Positions 36,469-45,843 of a DNA stretch of 64,000 nt are shown piece by piece. Position 1 is the stretch's first letter. Every line of letters begins with the position of its first letter. Made by a program: the position numbers and the translations under genes. This DNA comes from JACMLD01 sp044227095 (GTDB lineage: Bacteria; Bacteroidota; Bacteroidia; Chitinophagales; Chitinophagaceae). The stretch covers positions 1,736,001-1,800,000 of the forward strand of contig JBGAFV010000001.1 in the NCBI GenBank assembly GCA_044227095.1, given 5' to 3'. The notes beneath the pieces are model-generated. The model made no database searches, was not told the DNA's origin, and was given only the letters and a program-made list of their open reading frames with translations.

Positions 36469-38627
36469 GTGAAGCAACACAGGTTGATCGCCGCCAGTTT
36501 TTAAAATCCGGCGCTGCATTGGGTAGCGGACTTGTTATTTCCTTTATGCTTCCCGCAAGCGCAAAGCGGCTTGCTAAAATGAATGCTGCAGCACCTGCTT
36601 TGTATTTTTCTCCCAATGCTTTTTTGCGTGTAGGTGTAGACGATAGCATCAACATAACCTTGTCTCACGTAGAAATGGGACAGGGTGTATGGACTACATT
36701 AAGCATGCTCATTGCAGAAGAACTGGATGCAGATTGGCGAAACATAAGTATAGAACATAGCCCTGCAGGTAAATCTTATGTGCATACTGCTTATGGTTTG
36801 CAGATTACAGGTGGTTCAAGTTCTACCTGGTCAGAATTTGATCGTTACCGCCAGGCAGGCGCAACAGCAAGGGTATTGCTAATACAGGCAGCCGCACAAA
36901 AATTAGGTGTAAAACCAGAGGATTGCCGTACAGAAAATGGAATGGTTATCTATGGCAACCAAAAAATAAGTTATGGAGAACTGGCAACTGCAGCCGCAGC
37001 ATTGCCTGCACCTGCAAAAGTAGAATTAAGAAAGCCGGAACAGTGGAAATACATTGGCAAAGGCATAAAAAGGCTTGATGCGCCAGATAAAGTAAATGGT
37101 ACCGCCAAATACGGAATGGATGTACATTTTCCCGGATTGCTTACAGCTGTAGTAATGCATGCACCGGTAATAGGGGGCAAAGTGATTTCTTTTGATGCTT
37201 CTGCCACAAAAGCGGTTGCAGGTGTACGTGATGTAGTGCAAATACCAACAGGTGTGGCAGTTATAGCAGATCATTTCTGGGCCGCAAAAAAAGGAAGGGA
37301 TGTACTGAAAGTAGAGTGGGACAATGGCCCCAATGTTTCTATGAGCAGCGCAGCCCAACTGGCCGACTATAAAAAACTGGCAGACGATAAAGGTTTGCCC
37401 GCCCTTGAAAAAGGAAATGTAGACAATGCTTTTGGTAAGGCTTCAAAAATTATTGAAGCAGAATATACATTGCCATACCTGGCGCACGCAGCTATGGAAC
37501 CGATTAATTGCACTGTAAAAATCAGTGCTGATAAATGTGAAATATGGACAGGTACGCAAATGCCCGGCATTGACCAGGGGGCTGCTGCAAGAATACTTGG
37601 TTTTAAACCAGAGCAGGTGAGTATTATAACGCCTTATCTCGGCGGTGGTTTTGGAAGACGTGCTACACCCACATCTGATTTTGTTTCTGAAGCTGTAGAA
37701 ATAGCAAAAGCAAGTGGCAAGTTTATAAAAATGGTTTGGACAAGAGAGGATGATATGCGTGGCATGTATTACCGACCTTCATTTCTTCATCGCATGCGGA
37801 TTGGCGTAAATGCAGAAGGCTATCCAATAGCATGGAAACAAACTATTGTTGGACAGTCGCTCACCGCAGGAACACCTTTTGATTCTAAAGCACCTATTGA
37901 TGATGCATCAGTAGAAGGAGTGAATGATTCACCCTATATGTCAAGCGTACCAGATGTTTATATTGGTGCACACAATCCCAGGGTGCCAGTGCCGGTTTTA
38001 TGGTACAGATCTGTTGGCCACACGCATACCGGTTTTGTAATGGAAACGATTATAGACGATTTGGCAACACAGGCGCATAAAGACCCTGTTGAATACAGAA
38101 GAAATTTATTGAAAGATCACAAAAGGCATTTGCGTGCATTAAACCTGGTGGCTGAAAAAGCTGGTTGGGGCAAGCCATTGCCTAAAGGACATTTTCATGG
38201 TGTGGCTGTTCATGAATCTTTTAAAACTTTTGTAGCACAGGTTGCGGAAGTTTCCATCAATGAAATGGGGCATGTTAAAGTGCATAAAGTAGTTTGTGCT
38301 ATTGATTGCGGACTTGCGGTAAACCCCGACGGTGTAAAAGCACAAATGGAAAGCGGAATTATTTTTGGTGTTACTATGGCAATGTATGGAGAGATTACTA
38401 TTGAAGATGGTAAAATACAGCAAAGCAATTTTCACGATTATAAAATTGCACGCATGCATGAAGCGCCGGCTGTTGACGTATACATTGTACCCAGCACAGA
38501 TGCAATGGGAGGTGCGGGCGAGCCCTGTGTTCCGCCAACAGCACCTGCAATAGCCAATGCAATCTTTGCTGCTACCGGCAAACGCATCAGAAAACTTCCT
38601 TTTGGATCAATCAACCTGAAAGCTTAA
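36465..38627 (+). CDS. Molybdopterin-binding large subunit of a molybdenum hydroxylase (IorB type, Tat-exported)
   Basis: 720 residues from ATG 36465. The N-terminus MSEATQVDRRQFLKSGAALG carries a twin-arginine signal, so the folded holoenzyme should be exported across the inner membrane, probably taking the 2Fe-2S subunit with it. Family marks are VEMGQGVWTTLSMLIAEEL, TAYGLQITGGSSSTW, a large-subunit YLGGGFGRRA block (about 400-409) and, near the end, AMGGAGEPCVPPTAPAIANAIF with the active-site Glu. The true substrate (aldehyde, N-heterocycle or other) cannot be told. An upstream in-frame ATG at 36387 would overlap the small subunit and lacks the Tat start, so it was rejected. Confidence 0.92.
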   Translation: MSEATQVDRRQFLKSGAALGSGLVISFMLPASAKRLAKMNAAAPALYFSPNAFLRVGVDDSINITLSHVEMGQGVWTTLSMLIAEELDADWRNISIEHSPAGKSYVHTAYGLQITGGSSSTWSEFDRYRQAGATARVLLIQAAAQKLGVKPEDCRTENGMVIYGNQKISYGELATAAAALPAPAKVELRKPEQWKYIGKGIKRLDAPDKVNGTAKYGMDVHFPGLLTAVVMHAPVIGGKVISFDASATKAVAGVRDVVQIPTGVAVIADHFWAAKKGRDVLKVEWDNGPNVSMSSAAQLADYKKLADDKGLPALEKGNVDNAFGKASKIIEAEYTLPYLAHAAMEPINCTVKISADKCEIWTGTQMPGIDQGAAARILGFKPEQVSIITPYLGGGFGRRATPTSDFVSEAVEIAKASGKFIKMVWTREDDMRGMYYRPSFLHRMRIGVNAEGYPIAWKQTIVGQSLTAGTPFDSKAPIDDASVEGVNDSPYMSSVPDVYIGAHNPRVPVPVLWYRSVGHTHTGFVMETIIDDLATQAHKDPVEYRRNLLKDHKRHLRALNLVAEKAGWGKPLPKGHFHGVAVHESFKTFVAQVAEVSINEMGHVKVHKVVCAIDCGLAVNPDGVKAQMESGIIFGVTMAMYGEITIEDGKIQQSNFHDYKIARMHEAPAVDVYIVPSTDAMGGAGEPCVPPTAPAIANAIFAATGKRIRKLPFGSINLKA

Positions 38628-38629
38628 CA

Positions 38630-39268
38630 ATGAAAAGAATAAACAAACCATACCTTGTTATTTGTGCTGTGATAGCTTTTGTAGCTTTTTCTTCTTTTGC
38701 AGTATCCTATCATTTTAATAGCTCTTCTTTGCCTTTAAATGAAACAAACACGGTTGATTTTCTTCCACCAGTAAAAGATAGTGCTGGTTCTGTAAAAGCG
38801 TTTCTTGCTGCGTATAAAGTGTTGATGAGCCCACGTTGTATGAATTGCCATCCTAAAGGAGATGTACCATTGCAGGGAGATGATAGTCATTTGCATACGC
38901 AGGGCGTAAAACGAGGATTGGATGGTAAAGGTGTTTACGCACTAAAATGTGCTAACTGTCATCAGCCACAAAACAGTGTGGGCATACATATGCCGCCTGG
39001 TAACCCTAACTGGCATTTGCCACCTGCCAATATGAAAATGGTTTTTGAAGGAAGAACGCCAAGAGAGCTTGCGGCACAACTAAAAGATCCTAAACGCAAT
39101 GGTAATAAAAGCATGGCACAGTTGATTGACCATGTAACCAACGATAAATTGGTATTGGGTGGATGGGATCCGGGTGATGGAAGAACATTGCCTCCCTTAA
39201 GCCATGAAGAATTTGCACAGCATTTTAAAGCATGGATAGACAAAGGTGCATACCTGCCTGCAAAATAA
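38630..39268 (+). CDS. Diheme c-type cytochrome, likely electron acceptor of the molybdenum hydroxylase
   Basis: 212 residues. N-terminal membrane anchor or signal YLVICAVIAFVAFSSFAVSY. Two haem motifs: CMNCH (about residue 75) and CANCH (about 107), each with downstream Met/His candidates (MPPGNPNWHLPP). It starts two bases after the large-subunit stop. This three-gene order (2Fe-2S, Mo subunit, cytochrome) is seen in periplasmic hydroxylases that send electrons to the respiratory chain. The C-terminal region FAQHFKAWIDKGAYLP resembles a degenerate cytochrome end. Confidence 0.83.
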   Translation: MKRINKPYLVICAVIAFVAFSSFAVSYHFNSSSLPLNETNTVDFLPPVKDSAGSVKAFLAAYKVLMSPRCMNCHPKGDVPLQGDDSHLHTQGVKRGLDGKGVYALKCANCHQPQNSVGIHMPPGNPNWHLPPANMKMVFEGRTPRELAAQLKDPKRNGNKSMAQLIDHVTNDKLVLGGWDPGDGRTLPPLSHEEFAQHFKAWIDKGAYLPAK

Positions 39269-39275
39269 AATTGTG

Positions 39276-40433
39276 ATGAAAGAAATTGCGGACATTATTC
39301 AATCTTACAATGAAGCTGTAAAAGAGGGAAAGCGTACAGCGCTGGCAACAGTAGTGCATGTAGAAGGATCGTCTTACAGAAGGCCTGGTGCACGTATGCT
39401 AATAACCGAAGAAGGGATGCTTACAGGTGCCATTAGCGGCGGTTGTCTTGAAGGTGATGCATTGCGTAAAGCATTATTGGTAATTATGCAGCAGCAATCT
39501 ATGCTGGTAACTTACGACACAAGTGATGAAGATGATGCTGTAATTGGTTTAGGCCTCGGTTGTAATGGCATTATACAGGTATTGATAGAACCTGTTGATG
39601 CAGCTAAAAAAAACAATCCCATTGAACTTTTAAAAATTGCGGCAACAAAAAAAGGAAATGCTGCCTTAGTTACATTGTTTGTTCTTTCAGATAAAAAAAA
39701 TCCCCAACCAGGCACTTGTTTACTATTGGATAATGAAGGAATAATAACCGGCGATACACCACATATAAAAGATGTTTTAACAACAGCGGCAACAGAAGCG
39801 CTACACCAAAAGCAATCTTCTTTTCATAATTATGTTACTGATAAATTTCAGTTCACAGCTTTTACAGAATTTATACCGCCTGTTATTTCACTTGTAATTA
39901 TAGGCGCTGGCAATGATGTATTGCCCCTGGTAACTATGGCTGAAATACTTGGCTGGAAGATTACTATTATTGATGGACGGCCTGCTTATGCAAAAAAAGA
40001 AAGATTTCCTGCAAGTTGCAGTGTATTGCTCTCCAAACCGGAAGAAGTAATAGAGCAGGTAACCATTGATGAAAGGACTGCTATCATTTTAATGACGCAT
40101 AATTATAATTACGACAAAGCAATGTTGTTGGCGCTTTCTAATAAAAGCGTTTCCTATACAGGCATGCTGGGCCCCAGGAAAAAATTGGAAAGAATGCTTG
40201 CTGAATTAAATGATGAAGGTGTACAACTTTCTCCGGCTCAAATTGAAAAAATATACAGCCCCGTTGGTTTGGATATTGGTGCAGAAACTGCAGAAGAAAT
40301 AGCATTGTCAATCCTTAGCGAAATACAATCTGTTTTTGCAGGCACCAAAGCTGTTTCGCTTAAAGAATATACACAGCCCATTCATAAAAGATCTGCACTT
40401 GCTATTCAGCAGATGAATTTATCGGATAAATAA
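39276..40433 (+). CDS. XdhC/CoxI family molybdenum-cofactor insertion protein
   Basis: 385 residues from ATG 39276 (MKEIADIIQSYNEAVKEG). XdhC proteins bind Moco, help its sulfuration and insert it into hydroxylases. The N-terminal XdhC_CoxI domain has ALATVVHVEGSSYRRPGARMLI and GAISGGCLEGDALRKAL. The C-terminal Rossmann domain has LVIIGAGNDVLPLVTMAEILGW, TVILMTHNYNYD-like and SYTGMLGPRKKLERML. The frame reaches upstream to 39246 but would overlap the cytochrome. It lies seven bases after the cytochrome stop, so it is part of the operon. Confidence 0.9.
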   Translation: MKEIADIIQSYNEAVKEGKRTALATVVHVEGSSYRRPGARMLITEEGMLTGAISGGCLEGDALRKALLVIMQQQSMLVTYDTSDEDDAVIGLGLGCNGIIQVLIEPVDAAKKNNPIELLKIAATKKGNAALVTLFVLSDKKNPQPGTCLLLDNEGIITGDTPHIKDVLTTAATEALHQKQSSFHNYVTDKFQFTAFTEFIPPVISLVIIGAGNDVLPLVTMAEILGWKITIIDGRPAYAKKERFPASCSVLLSKPEEVIEQVTIDERTAIILMTHNYNYDKAMLLALSNKSVSYTGMLGPRKKLERMLAELNDEGVQLSPAQIEKIYSPVGLDIGAETAEEIALSILSEIQSVFAGTKAVSLKEYTQPIHKRSALAIQQMNLSDK

Positions 40434-40440
40434 ATTTCAG

Positions 40441-41049
40441 TTGAACAATCAATGCAATATCGTTATACTGGCAGCAGGTGCTTCATCCCGGCTGGGTAGT
40501 GCTAAGCAATTGCTTTTGTATAAGCAGCAAACTTTTTTACAGCATTCAATAGATATAGCATTGTCTTCAGAGGCGCAGGGGGTTTTAGTTGTATTGGGTG
40601 CCAACGCACCGGCAATCAATATTCCTGCTGATAACAAAAAGCCTGAAGTTATTGTAAACAATCAATGGCAGGAAGGCATTGCGTCTTCTATTCGTGCCGG
40701 CCTAAACCATTTGCTTACACAAACACCTGTTCCGCAGCAAATTCTTTTTATGGTGTGCGACCAACCTTTTATTACAACTGACTTACTTAATAAACTGATA
40801 ACTTTACAGCAACAAACAGGTTGTTCAATTGTGGCAAGCGAATATGCAGGTACAATAGGAATACCGGCAGTTTTTGATGCATCAATGTTTTCTGCACTTT
40901 TGGAGCTGAAGGGCGATTCTGGTGCAAAAAAAATAATTGCTCAGCAAAAAGAAAAACTTGTTACAGTGCCTTTTCCGCAAGCCGCAATTGATATTGATAC
41001 CGAAGCAGATTATAAAGCGTTGCAAATAAAACTTAAACAGGAAGAATGA
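40441..41049 (+). CDS. MobA-like nucleotidyltransferase (MocA type, MCD-forming)
   Basis: 202 residues of the MobA-like NTP transferase family. The nucleotide motif is IVILAAGASSRLGSAKQLLLY (about residues 7-27), the metal Asp is in FMVCDQPFI, and a typical DIDTEADYKAL closes the protein. MocA attaches CMP to Moco, giving the cytosine-dinucleotide form used by XdhC-dependent hydroxylases such as the one encoded upstream. The start is TTG 40441. Its stop overlaps the moaA start (ATGA at 41046-41049). Confidence 0.88.
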   Translation: MNNQCNIVILAAGASSRLGSAKQLLLYKQQTFLQHSIDIALSSEAQGVLVVLGANAPAINIPADNKKPEVIVNNQWQEGIASSIRAGLNHLLTQTPVPQQILFMVCDQPFITTDLLNKLITLQQQTGCSIVASEYAGTIGIPAVFDASMFSALLELKGDSGAKKIIAQQKEKLVTVPFPQAAIDIDTEADYKALQIKLKQEE

Positions 41050-42026
41050 TTGTTGATTCATATAACCGTGTACACGATTACCTGCGGATTTCTTTAACAG
41101 ACAATTGCAACCTCCGTTGTTTTTATTGTATGCCCGAAGAAGATTATGATTTTACACCGGCATCAGGCTTGATGCGCCCTGATGAAATAGAAAAACTGGC
41201 AACGATTTTTGTAAAAGAAGGTGTAAAGAAAATCAGGTTAACCGGTGGTGAACCACTTGTAAGAAAAGATGCTGCAGAAATTATACTGGCCTTATCAAAA
41301 TTACCTGTTGAACTTACACTTACTACCAATGGCGCAAGATTGCATGAATTTGCAGCCCTGATTGAAAATGCAGGTATTCGTTCTATAAATATCAGCCTTG
41401 ATACTTTGCAGGATGATAAATTCACATTAATTACCCGGCGCAATATTTTTACCCAGGTAAAAGATAATATTGATCTGATGTTGCAAATGGGCCTGCATGT
41501 AAAAGTGAATATGGTTGTAATGAAAGGATTGAATGATGATGAAATTTGCGATTTTGTAGAATGGACAAAAGATATACCCGTACATATCCGCTTTATAGAG
41601 TTTATGCCTTTTACAGGTAACCGCTGGACCAGCAACAAAGTGTTTTCATTTCATGAAATAATGGAAGTTGTAGGCAATCGATATTTATTTATGCCGGTTG
41701 AAGGAAAGCCTAATGATACTGCAAAAGTTTTTTCTGTAACCGGTCACAAGGGTACGTTTGCTGTTATTAGTACAATGACGGAACCATTTTGCGGTACCTG
41801 CAACCGTATGCGCCTAACTGCAGATGGAAAATTAAAAAACTGTCTTTTTTCTGATAGTGAAACAGATTTGCTTACAGCATTAAGAAACGGTGCTGATGTA
41901 TTGCCGCTTATTATTGCAAACATTAAATCAAAAGAAAAAGAATTGGGTGGACAGTTTACTACAGCATTGCAAACCATTGAAGCAGCAAATATTCATAACA
42001 GGCCAATGATAACTATTGGTGGATAG
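41046..42026 (+). CDS. moaA: GTP 3',8-cyclase, radical-SAM enzyme of molybdenum cofactor synthesis
   Basis: 326 residues. The N-terminal radical-SAM cluster is DNCNLRCFYCMPEED (Cys at about 20, 24, 27), with the RLTGGEPLVRK SAM-binding loop. The C-terminal second cluster is CGTCNRMRLTADGKLKNCLF, and the protein ends in Gly-Gly as functional MoaA does. It converts GTP to 3',8-cyclo-dihydroGTP, which MoaC (46285) turns into cPMP. Confidence 0.96.
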   Translation: MIVDSYNRVHDYLRISLTDNCNLRCFYCMPEEDYDFTPASGLMRPDEIEKLATIFVKEGVKKIRLTGGEPLVRKDAAEIILALSKLPVELTLTTNGARLHEFAALIENAGIRSINISLDTLQDDKFTLITRRNIFTQVKDNIDLMLQMGLHVKVNMVVMKGLNDDEICDFVEWTKDIPVHIRFIEFMPFTGNRWTSNKVFSFHEIMEVVGNRYLFMPVEGKPNDTAKVFSVTGHKGTFAVISTMTEPFCGTCNRMRLTADGKLKNCLFSDSETDLLTALRNGADVLPLIIANIKSKEKELGGQFTTALQTIEAANIHNRPMITIGG

Positions 42027-42032
42027 CATACC

Positions 42033-43199
42033 ATGATAACAGTAGCAGAAGCAAAAAAAATTATTGCAGAAAATATACTTGTACTATCGCCGGTAAGGTT
42101 GGCATTACAGGATGCATTGCAGATGCGGCTTGCAGAAGATGTGTTTAGCAGCATTGATGTGCCGGCGTTTGTACAATCTTCTATGGATGGTTATGCTTTT
42201 GCTTATGAAGATTGGCAATTGAAAAAGAAATTAACGCTTAGCGGAGAAATGCAGGCAGGGGCAAAATCAGCATTGTTTATTAAACCCGGTGAAGCTGTAC
42301 GCATTTTTACGGGTGCGCCATTGCCTACCGGTGCAGATACGGTAATGATGCAGGAGAAAACAACTATAGTAAATGGCGGATTAATTATAAACGAAGAAAA
42401 TTTTGAAGCAGGAAATAGTACAAGAGCAAAAGGTTCTGCTATTAAATCAGGTGAGTTGGCACTTGCAAAAAATAGTTTGCTAACACCAGGAGCACTTGGT
42501 TTTTTAGCAGGCATGGGCATTACACATGTAAATGTATTTGCAAAACCTTCGGTAAGTATTATTGTTACAGGAAATGAATTGCAGCAGCCTGGTATTGCTT
42601 TAGCGTTTGGCGAAGTATATGAATCCAATTCAGTGGCGTTAAAAACAGTTTTAAAACAATTACAGTTTGCAGATATAAAAATATACCATGCAGGCGATGA
42701 TTTGGAAGAATCAATACAAGTATTAAAAGAAGCATTGCTTAACAGCGAACTTGTTTTACTAACCGGCGGCGTAAGTGTAGGAGATTATGATTTTGTGGTA
42801 CAGGCAGCAACAGCTTGCGGCGTAACGCAATTATTTCATAAGATAAAGCAACGGCCTGGCAAACCTTTGTATTTGGGCAGAAAAGATAACAAGCTGGTAT
42901 TTGGTTTGCCTGGTAATCCATCATCAGTTCTTACCTGTTTTTATGAGTATGTAATGGATGCTTTGCAGGCCCCGCTAACAACATTGTATTTGCCATTGGC
43001 AACAAGTTTTAAAAAACCTGCTGGCCTTACTCATTTTTTAAAAGGATGGTACGATGGTAAAACAGCAACACCACTTGATGCGCAGGAATCTTACAGGATG
43101 AGTTCTTTTGCAACGGCCAACTGTTTAATAAAAATAGAAGAGGAAACAACAATTTGTAATGAAGGGGAAATTGCCGAAATTCATTTAATTCCTTTTTAA
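42033..43199 (+). CDS. moeA: Molybdopterin molybdenumtransferase
   Basis: 388 residues. It inserts molybdate into adenylated molybdopterin. Marks are PAFVQSSMDGYAFAYED near the N-terminus, RIFTGAPLPTGADTVMMQE, the MoCF-domain LLTGGVSVGDYDFV and VFGLPGNPSSVLTCFYEYV. Length is slightly short of E. coli MoeA, with a small C-terminal domain IV. It lies six bases after moaA. Confidence 0.95.
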   Translation: MITVAEAKKIIAENILVLSPVRLALQDALQMRLAEDVFSSIDVPAFVQSSMDGYAFAYEDWQLKKKLTLSGEMQAGAKSALFIKPGEAVRIFTGAPLPTGADTVMMQEKTTIVNGGLIINEENFEAGNSTRAKGSAIKSGELALAKNSLLTPGALGFLAGMGITHVNVFAKPSVSIIVTGNELQQPGIALAFGEVYESNSVALKTVLKQLQFADIKIYHAGDDLEESIQVLKEALLNSELVLLTGGVSVGDYDFVVQAATACGVTQLFHKIKQRPGKPLYLGRKDNKLVFGLPGNPSSVLTCFYEYVMDALQAPLTTLYLPLATSFKKPAGLTHFLKGWYDGKTATPLDAQESYRMSSFATANCLIKIEEETTICNEGEIAEIHLIPF

Positions 43200-43205
43200 A
43201 CAATC

Positions 43206-43946
43206 ATGCTGGAGAATATTTACCTTTTTTACGGGCTATTATTTGTAATTGCATTTTTATATGCTTCCGTTGGACACGGTGGTGCCAGCGGTTACCTTGC
43301 GCTTATGGCGATATTTAATTTTGCACCGGCAGTAATGAAACCAACAGCATTGCTGTTAAACCTTTTTGTGTCGGCTGTTTCATTTATTCAATTTTACCGC
43401 GGTGGACATTTTAAATGGAAAATATTTTTACCGCTTGCGCTTGCATCGGTGCCAATGGCTTTCCTGGGCGGATTAATTACCATCGATGGTTCAATTTATA
43501 AAAAAGTATTGGGGCTGTTATTGATTATTCCTATTATGAGGTTTTTTTTCTTTCCCAATATTAAAGTAGAAGAAATAAAACAATCAAACATTCCCTTATC
43601 AATACTTATTGGTGGCGTAATAGGTTTTTTATCGGGGTTGATTGGAATCGGCGGCGGAATTATTTTATCGCCGGTGTTGTTGCTGTTAAAGTGGACAGAT
43701 CAAAAACAAACAGCCGCTATAAGCGCTGCATTCATTTTTGTAAATTCATTATCGGGCTTATTTGGGCAACTTACAAAAGGAATACATTTTAGTACAGACA
43801 TGTACGCATATGTGGGCATTGCTTTTGTAGCAGGTATTTGCGGCGCATGGTTCGGCTCATTAAAATTTAAGCAGACTATTTTAAAAAACATATTGGCGCT
43901 TGTATTAACACTCGCTGCCTTTAAACTACTCTATACACATGCATAA
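43206..43946 (+). CDS. TauE/SafE family membrane permease
   Basis: 246 residues with about seven to eight membrane spans. The two half-repeats of the family are visible: VGHGGASGYLALMA near the N-terminus and GLIGIGGGIILSPVLLLL (about residues 145-162). TauE/SafE proteins move sulfite, sulfonates or other small organic anions. Placed between moeA and a secreted molybdopterin-domain-like protein, a role in exporting sulfite or a product of the Mo enzyme is conceivable, but the substrate is unknown. It overlaps the next gene by eight bases. Confidence 0.85.
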   Translation: MLENIYLFYGLLFVIAFLYASVGHGGASGYLALMAIFNFAPAVMKPTALLLNLFVSAVSFIQFYRGGHFKWKIFLPLALASVPMAFLGGLITIDGSIYKKVLGLLLIIPIMRFFFFPNIKVEEIKQSNIPLSILIGGVIGFLSGLIGIGGGIILSPVLLLLKWTDQKQTAAISAAFIFVNSLSGLFGQLTKGIHFSTDMYAYVGIAFVAGICGAWFGSLKFKQTILKNILALVLTLAAFKLLYTHA

Positions 43947-44460
43947 GAAATTAAGCAGGCTATTGTTGTTATTGTTGCTGGTTACTGTTATGGTTCAGGC
44001 ACAGGAAAATATACCACCTACGGATAAATTTGTTATTGAAGGCAAAGTAAAAAACAACATCGTGTTTACACTGGATCAGGCATCTCAATATAAAACAACC
44101 GCAACAGACAGTATCGTTATTTACAATCACCTTATGCAAAAGAAGCGTTCCATCAAAAACATAAAAGGTATTTTGCTAAAAGATATTATTGACAAAGCTG
44201 TGATTGATGCCAGCTCTCCTAAGCTGCTGAGCGAATATTATATTACCTGCATGGCTGCAGACAATTATAAAGTAGTGTTTTCCTGGAATGAATTGTACAA
44301 TACAGAAGTGGGCAATCATGTAATTATTATAACAGAAGCAGACGGAAAAATGTCAAAAGATGGTGAAGATCGAATTGCTATTTTATCAACAGCAGATAAG
44401 GCAACAGGGCGCAGGTTTTTAAAAAGTCTTACAAAAGTGATTGTAGAGAGGGTTAATTAA
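43939..44460 (+). CDS. Small secreted protein with oxidoreductase-molybdopterin-like fold
   Basis: 173 residues with a signal peptide (KKLSRLLLLLLLVTVMVQAQ). The rest (KFVIEGKVKNNIVFTLDQASQYKT..., IKGILLKDIIDKA, YYITCMAADNYKVVFSWNELYN) resembles the SUOX/Mopterin-binding fold found in sulfite-oxidase-like proteins. It lacks length for a full enzyme and shows only one Cys in the mature part (YYITCMAAD). It lies between the permease and moaD, with its stop touching the moaD start. Its function is not known; it may bind the cofactor or act with the periplasmic hydroxylase. Confidence 0.65.
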   Translation: MHKKLSRLLLLLLLVTVMVQAQENIPPTDKFVIEGKVKNNIVFTLDQASQYKTTATDSIVIYNHLMQKKRSIKNIKGILLKDIIDKAVIDASSPKLLSEYYITCMAADNYKVVFSWNELYNTEVGNHVIIITEADGKMSKDGEDRIAILSTADKATGRRFLKSLTKVIVERVN

Positions 44461-44697
44461 ATGAAGGAGTTAAAAATTATATTGTTCGGACAGTTGGCAG
44501 AGGTTAGCGGAAGCAATACAATTGCTATAGAAAATGTAAGCGATACAAACGCACTTGCTGTTGCAGTTAACAAATTATATCCTGCTATGGCAAACATAAA
44601 ATATGTTATAGCAGTTGATAAAAAAATTGTGAGAGAGAATACATTAATCAGCGCAACAAGCAATGTGGCTTTGCTTCCGCCATTTTCTGGCGGATAA
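44461..44697 (+). CDS. moaD: Molybdopterin synthase sulfur carrier subunit
   Basis: 78 residues, beta-grasp fold. KELKIILFGQLAEVSGSNTIAI at the start and the C-terminal LLPPFSGG, whose terminal Gly is adenylated by MoeB and then thiocarboxylated. It begins directly after the preceding stop and ends three bases before moeB. Confidence 0.93.
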   Translation: MKELKIILFGQLAEVSGSNTIAIENVSDTNALAVAVNKLYPAMANIKYVIAVDKKIVRENTLISATSNVALLPPFSGG

Positions 44698-44700
44698 ACA

Positions 44701-45843
44701 ATGAGTAGCAGCAACGAATTATATGAAAGATACAGTCGCCAATTAAGTTTGAAAGAAATTGGCGAAGCTGGCCAGCAAAAATTATTGCAGGCTAAAGTGT
44801 TGATGATTGGTGCAGGCGGATTGGGTTGTGCTGTATTGCAATACCTTGCAGCGGCCGGAGTTGGTCATATTGGTATTGTTGATGATGATACTGTTACATT
44901 AAGCAATCTTCACCGGCAGGTTTTGTACACAACTGATGATATTGGCCGGTTAAAAACCGAAACAGCAGCAAAAAAATTGCGTTTGCTCAATCCCGGTATA
45001 ACCATTACTGCAATAAACGAAAAGCTAACTGCCGCCAATGCATTGGGCATACTTTCGGGGTATGATATTGTAATTGATGGAACAGATAATTTTTCATCGC
45101 GTTACATGATTAATGATGCCTGTGTATTGTTAAACAAGCCTTTGGTATATGGCGCCGTTTCTAAGTTTGAAGGCCAGGTTGCTGTTTTCAATTGCGATAA
45201 GAATAATCATGAACCGGTTAATTACAGGGATTTGTTTCCACATCCTCCCGCTGCAGGCACAATAGCAAATTGCGAAGAAGCTGGTGTACTTGGTGTATTG
45301 CCGGGGCTTATTGGGGTAATGCAGGCTAATGAAACAATTAAACTGATAACAGGAATAGGAAAGCCATTAATCAATAGAATGTTTACTATTAATGCGCTTA
45401 ATTATGAAACACTGGAAGTAGAAATATCTTCGCAAAAGGAAACAAAAAATTTAATTCCCAAAAATGCGGAAACGTTTGCGCAAACTGATTATGATTGGTT
45501 ATGCGGGGTTAAGCATGCTTCAAATGAAATCGATGCTGAAGATTTTAATGAGTTAAGAAAGAAATCCAAAATTTTAATTGCAGATGTGCGGGAACATGGC
45601 GAGCTGCCATTAGTAAATGAGTTTGAGCATATTCATATCCCATTGGGGAATATTGAAAGTAATTTTCCGGATACAGCTTTAGATACGATTGTTGTATTTT
45701 GCCAATCTGGTATAAGAAGCTTGAAAGCTGCGGAAATATTAACTGCTAAATTTGGAAACAGTAAAAAAGTATTTAGTCTTGCAGGTGGTATATTGCAATG
45801 GAAAAAGGAAGACATGTTGCAGTCAGAAAAACCGGATAAGTAA
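44701..45843 (+). CDS. moeB: MoaD-adenylating enzyme with C-terminal rhodanese domain
   Basis: 380 residues. The E1-like ThiF/MoeB domain (about 1-250) has MIGAGGLGCAVLQYLAAAGVG, the DDDTVTLSNLHRQVLY ATP/metal site, DGTDNFSSRYMINDAC and ANCEEAGVLGVLPG. The rhodanese domain (about 280-380) has ILIADVREHGE and the active-site loop VFCQSGIRSLKAAEIL. It activates MoaD and can supply its sulfur. The usual first CxxC zinc pair is replaced (NYRDLFP), as seems common in this phylum. Its stop overlaps the moaE start by one base. Confidence 0.92.
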   Translation: MSSSNELYERYSRQLSLKEIGEAGQQKLLQAKVLMIGAGGLGCAVLQYLAAAGVGHIGIVDDDTVTLSNLHRQVLYTTDDIGRLKTETAAKKLRLLNPGITITAINEKLTAANALGILSGYDIVIDGTDNFSSRYMINDACVLLNKPLVYGAVSKFEGQVAVFNCDKNNHEPVNYRDLFPHPPAAGTIANCEEAGVLGVLPGLIGVMQANETIKLITGIGKPLINRMFTINALNYETLEVEISSQKETKNLIPKNAETFAQTDYDWLCGVKHASNEIDAEDFNELRKKSKILIADVREHGELPLVNEFEHIHIPLGNIESNFPDTALDTIVVFCQSGIRSLKAAEILTAKFGNSKKVFSLAGGILQWKKEDMLQSEKPDK

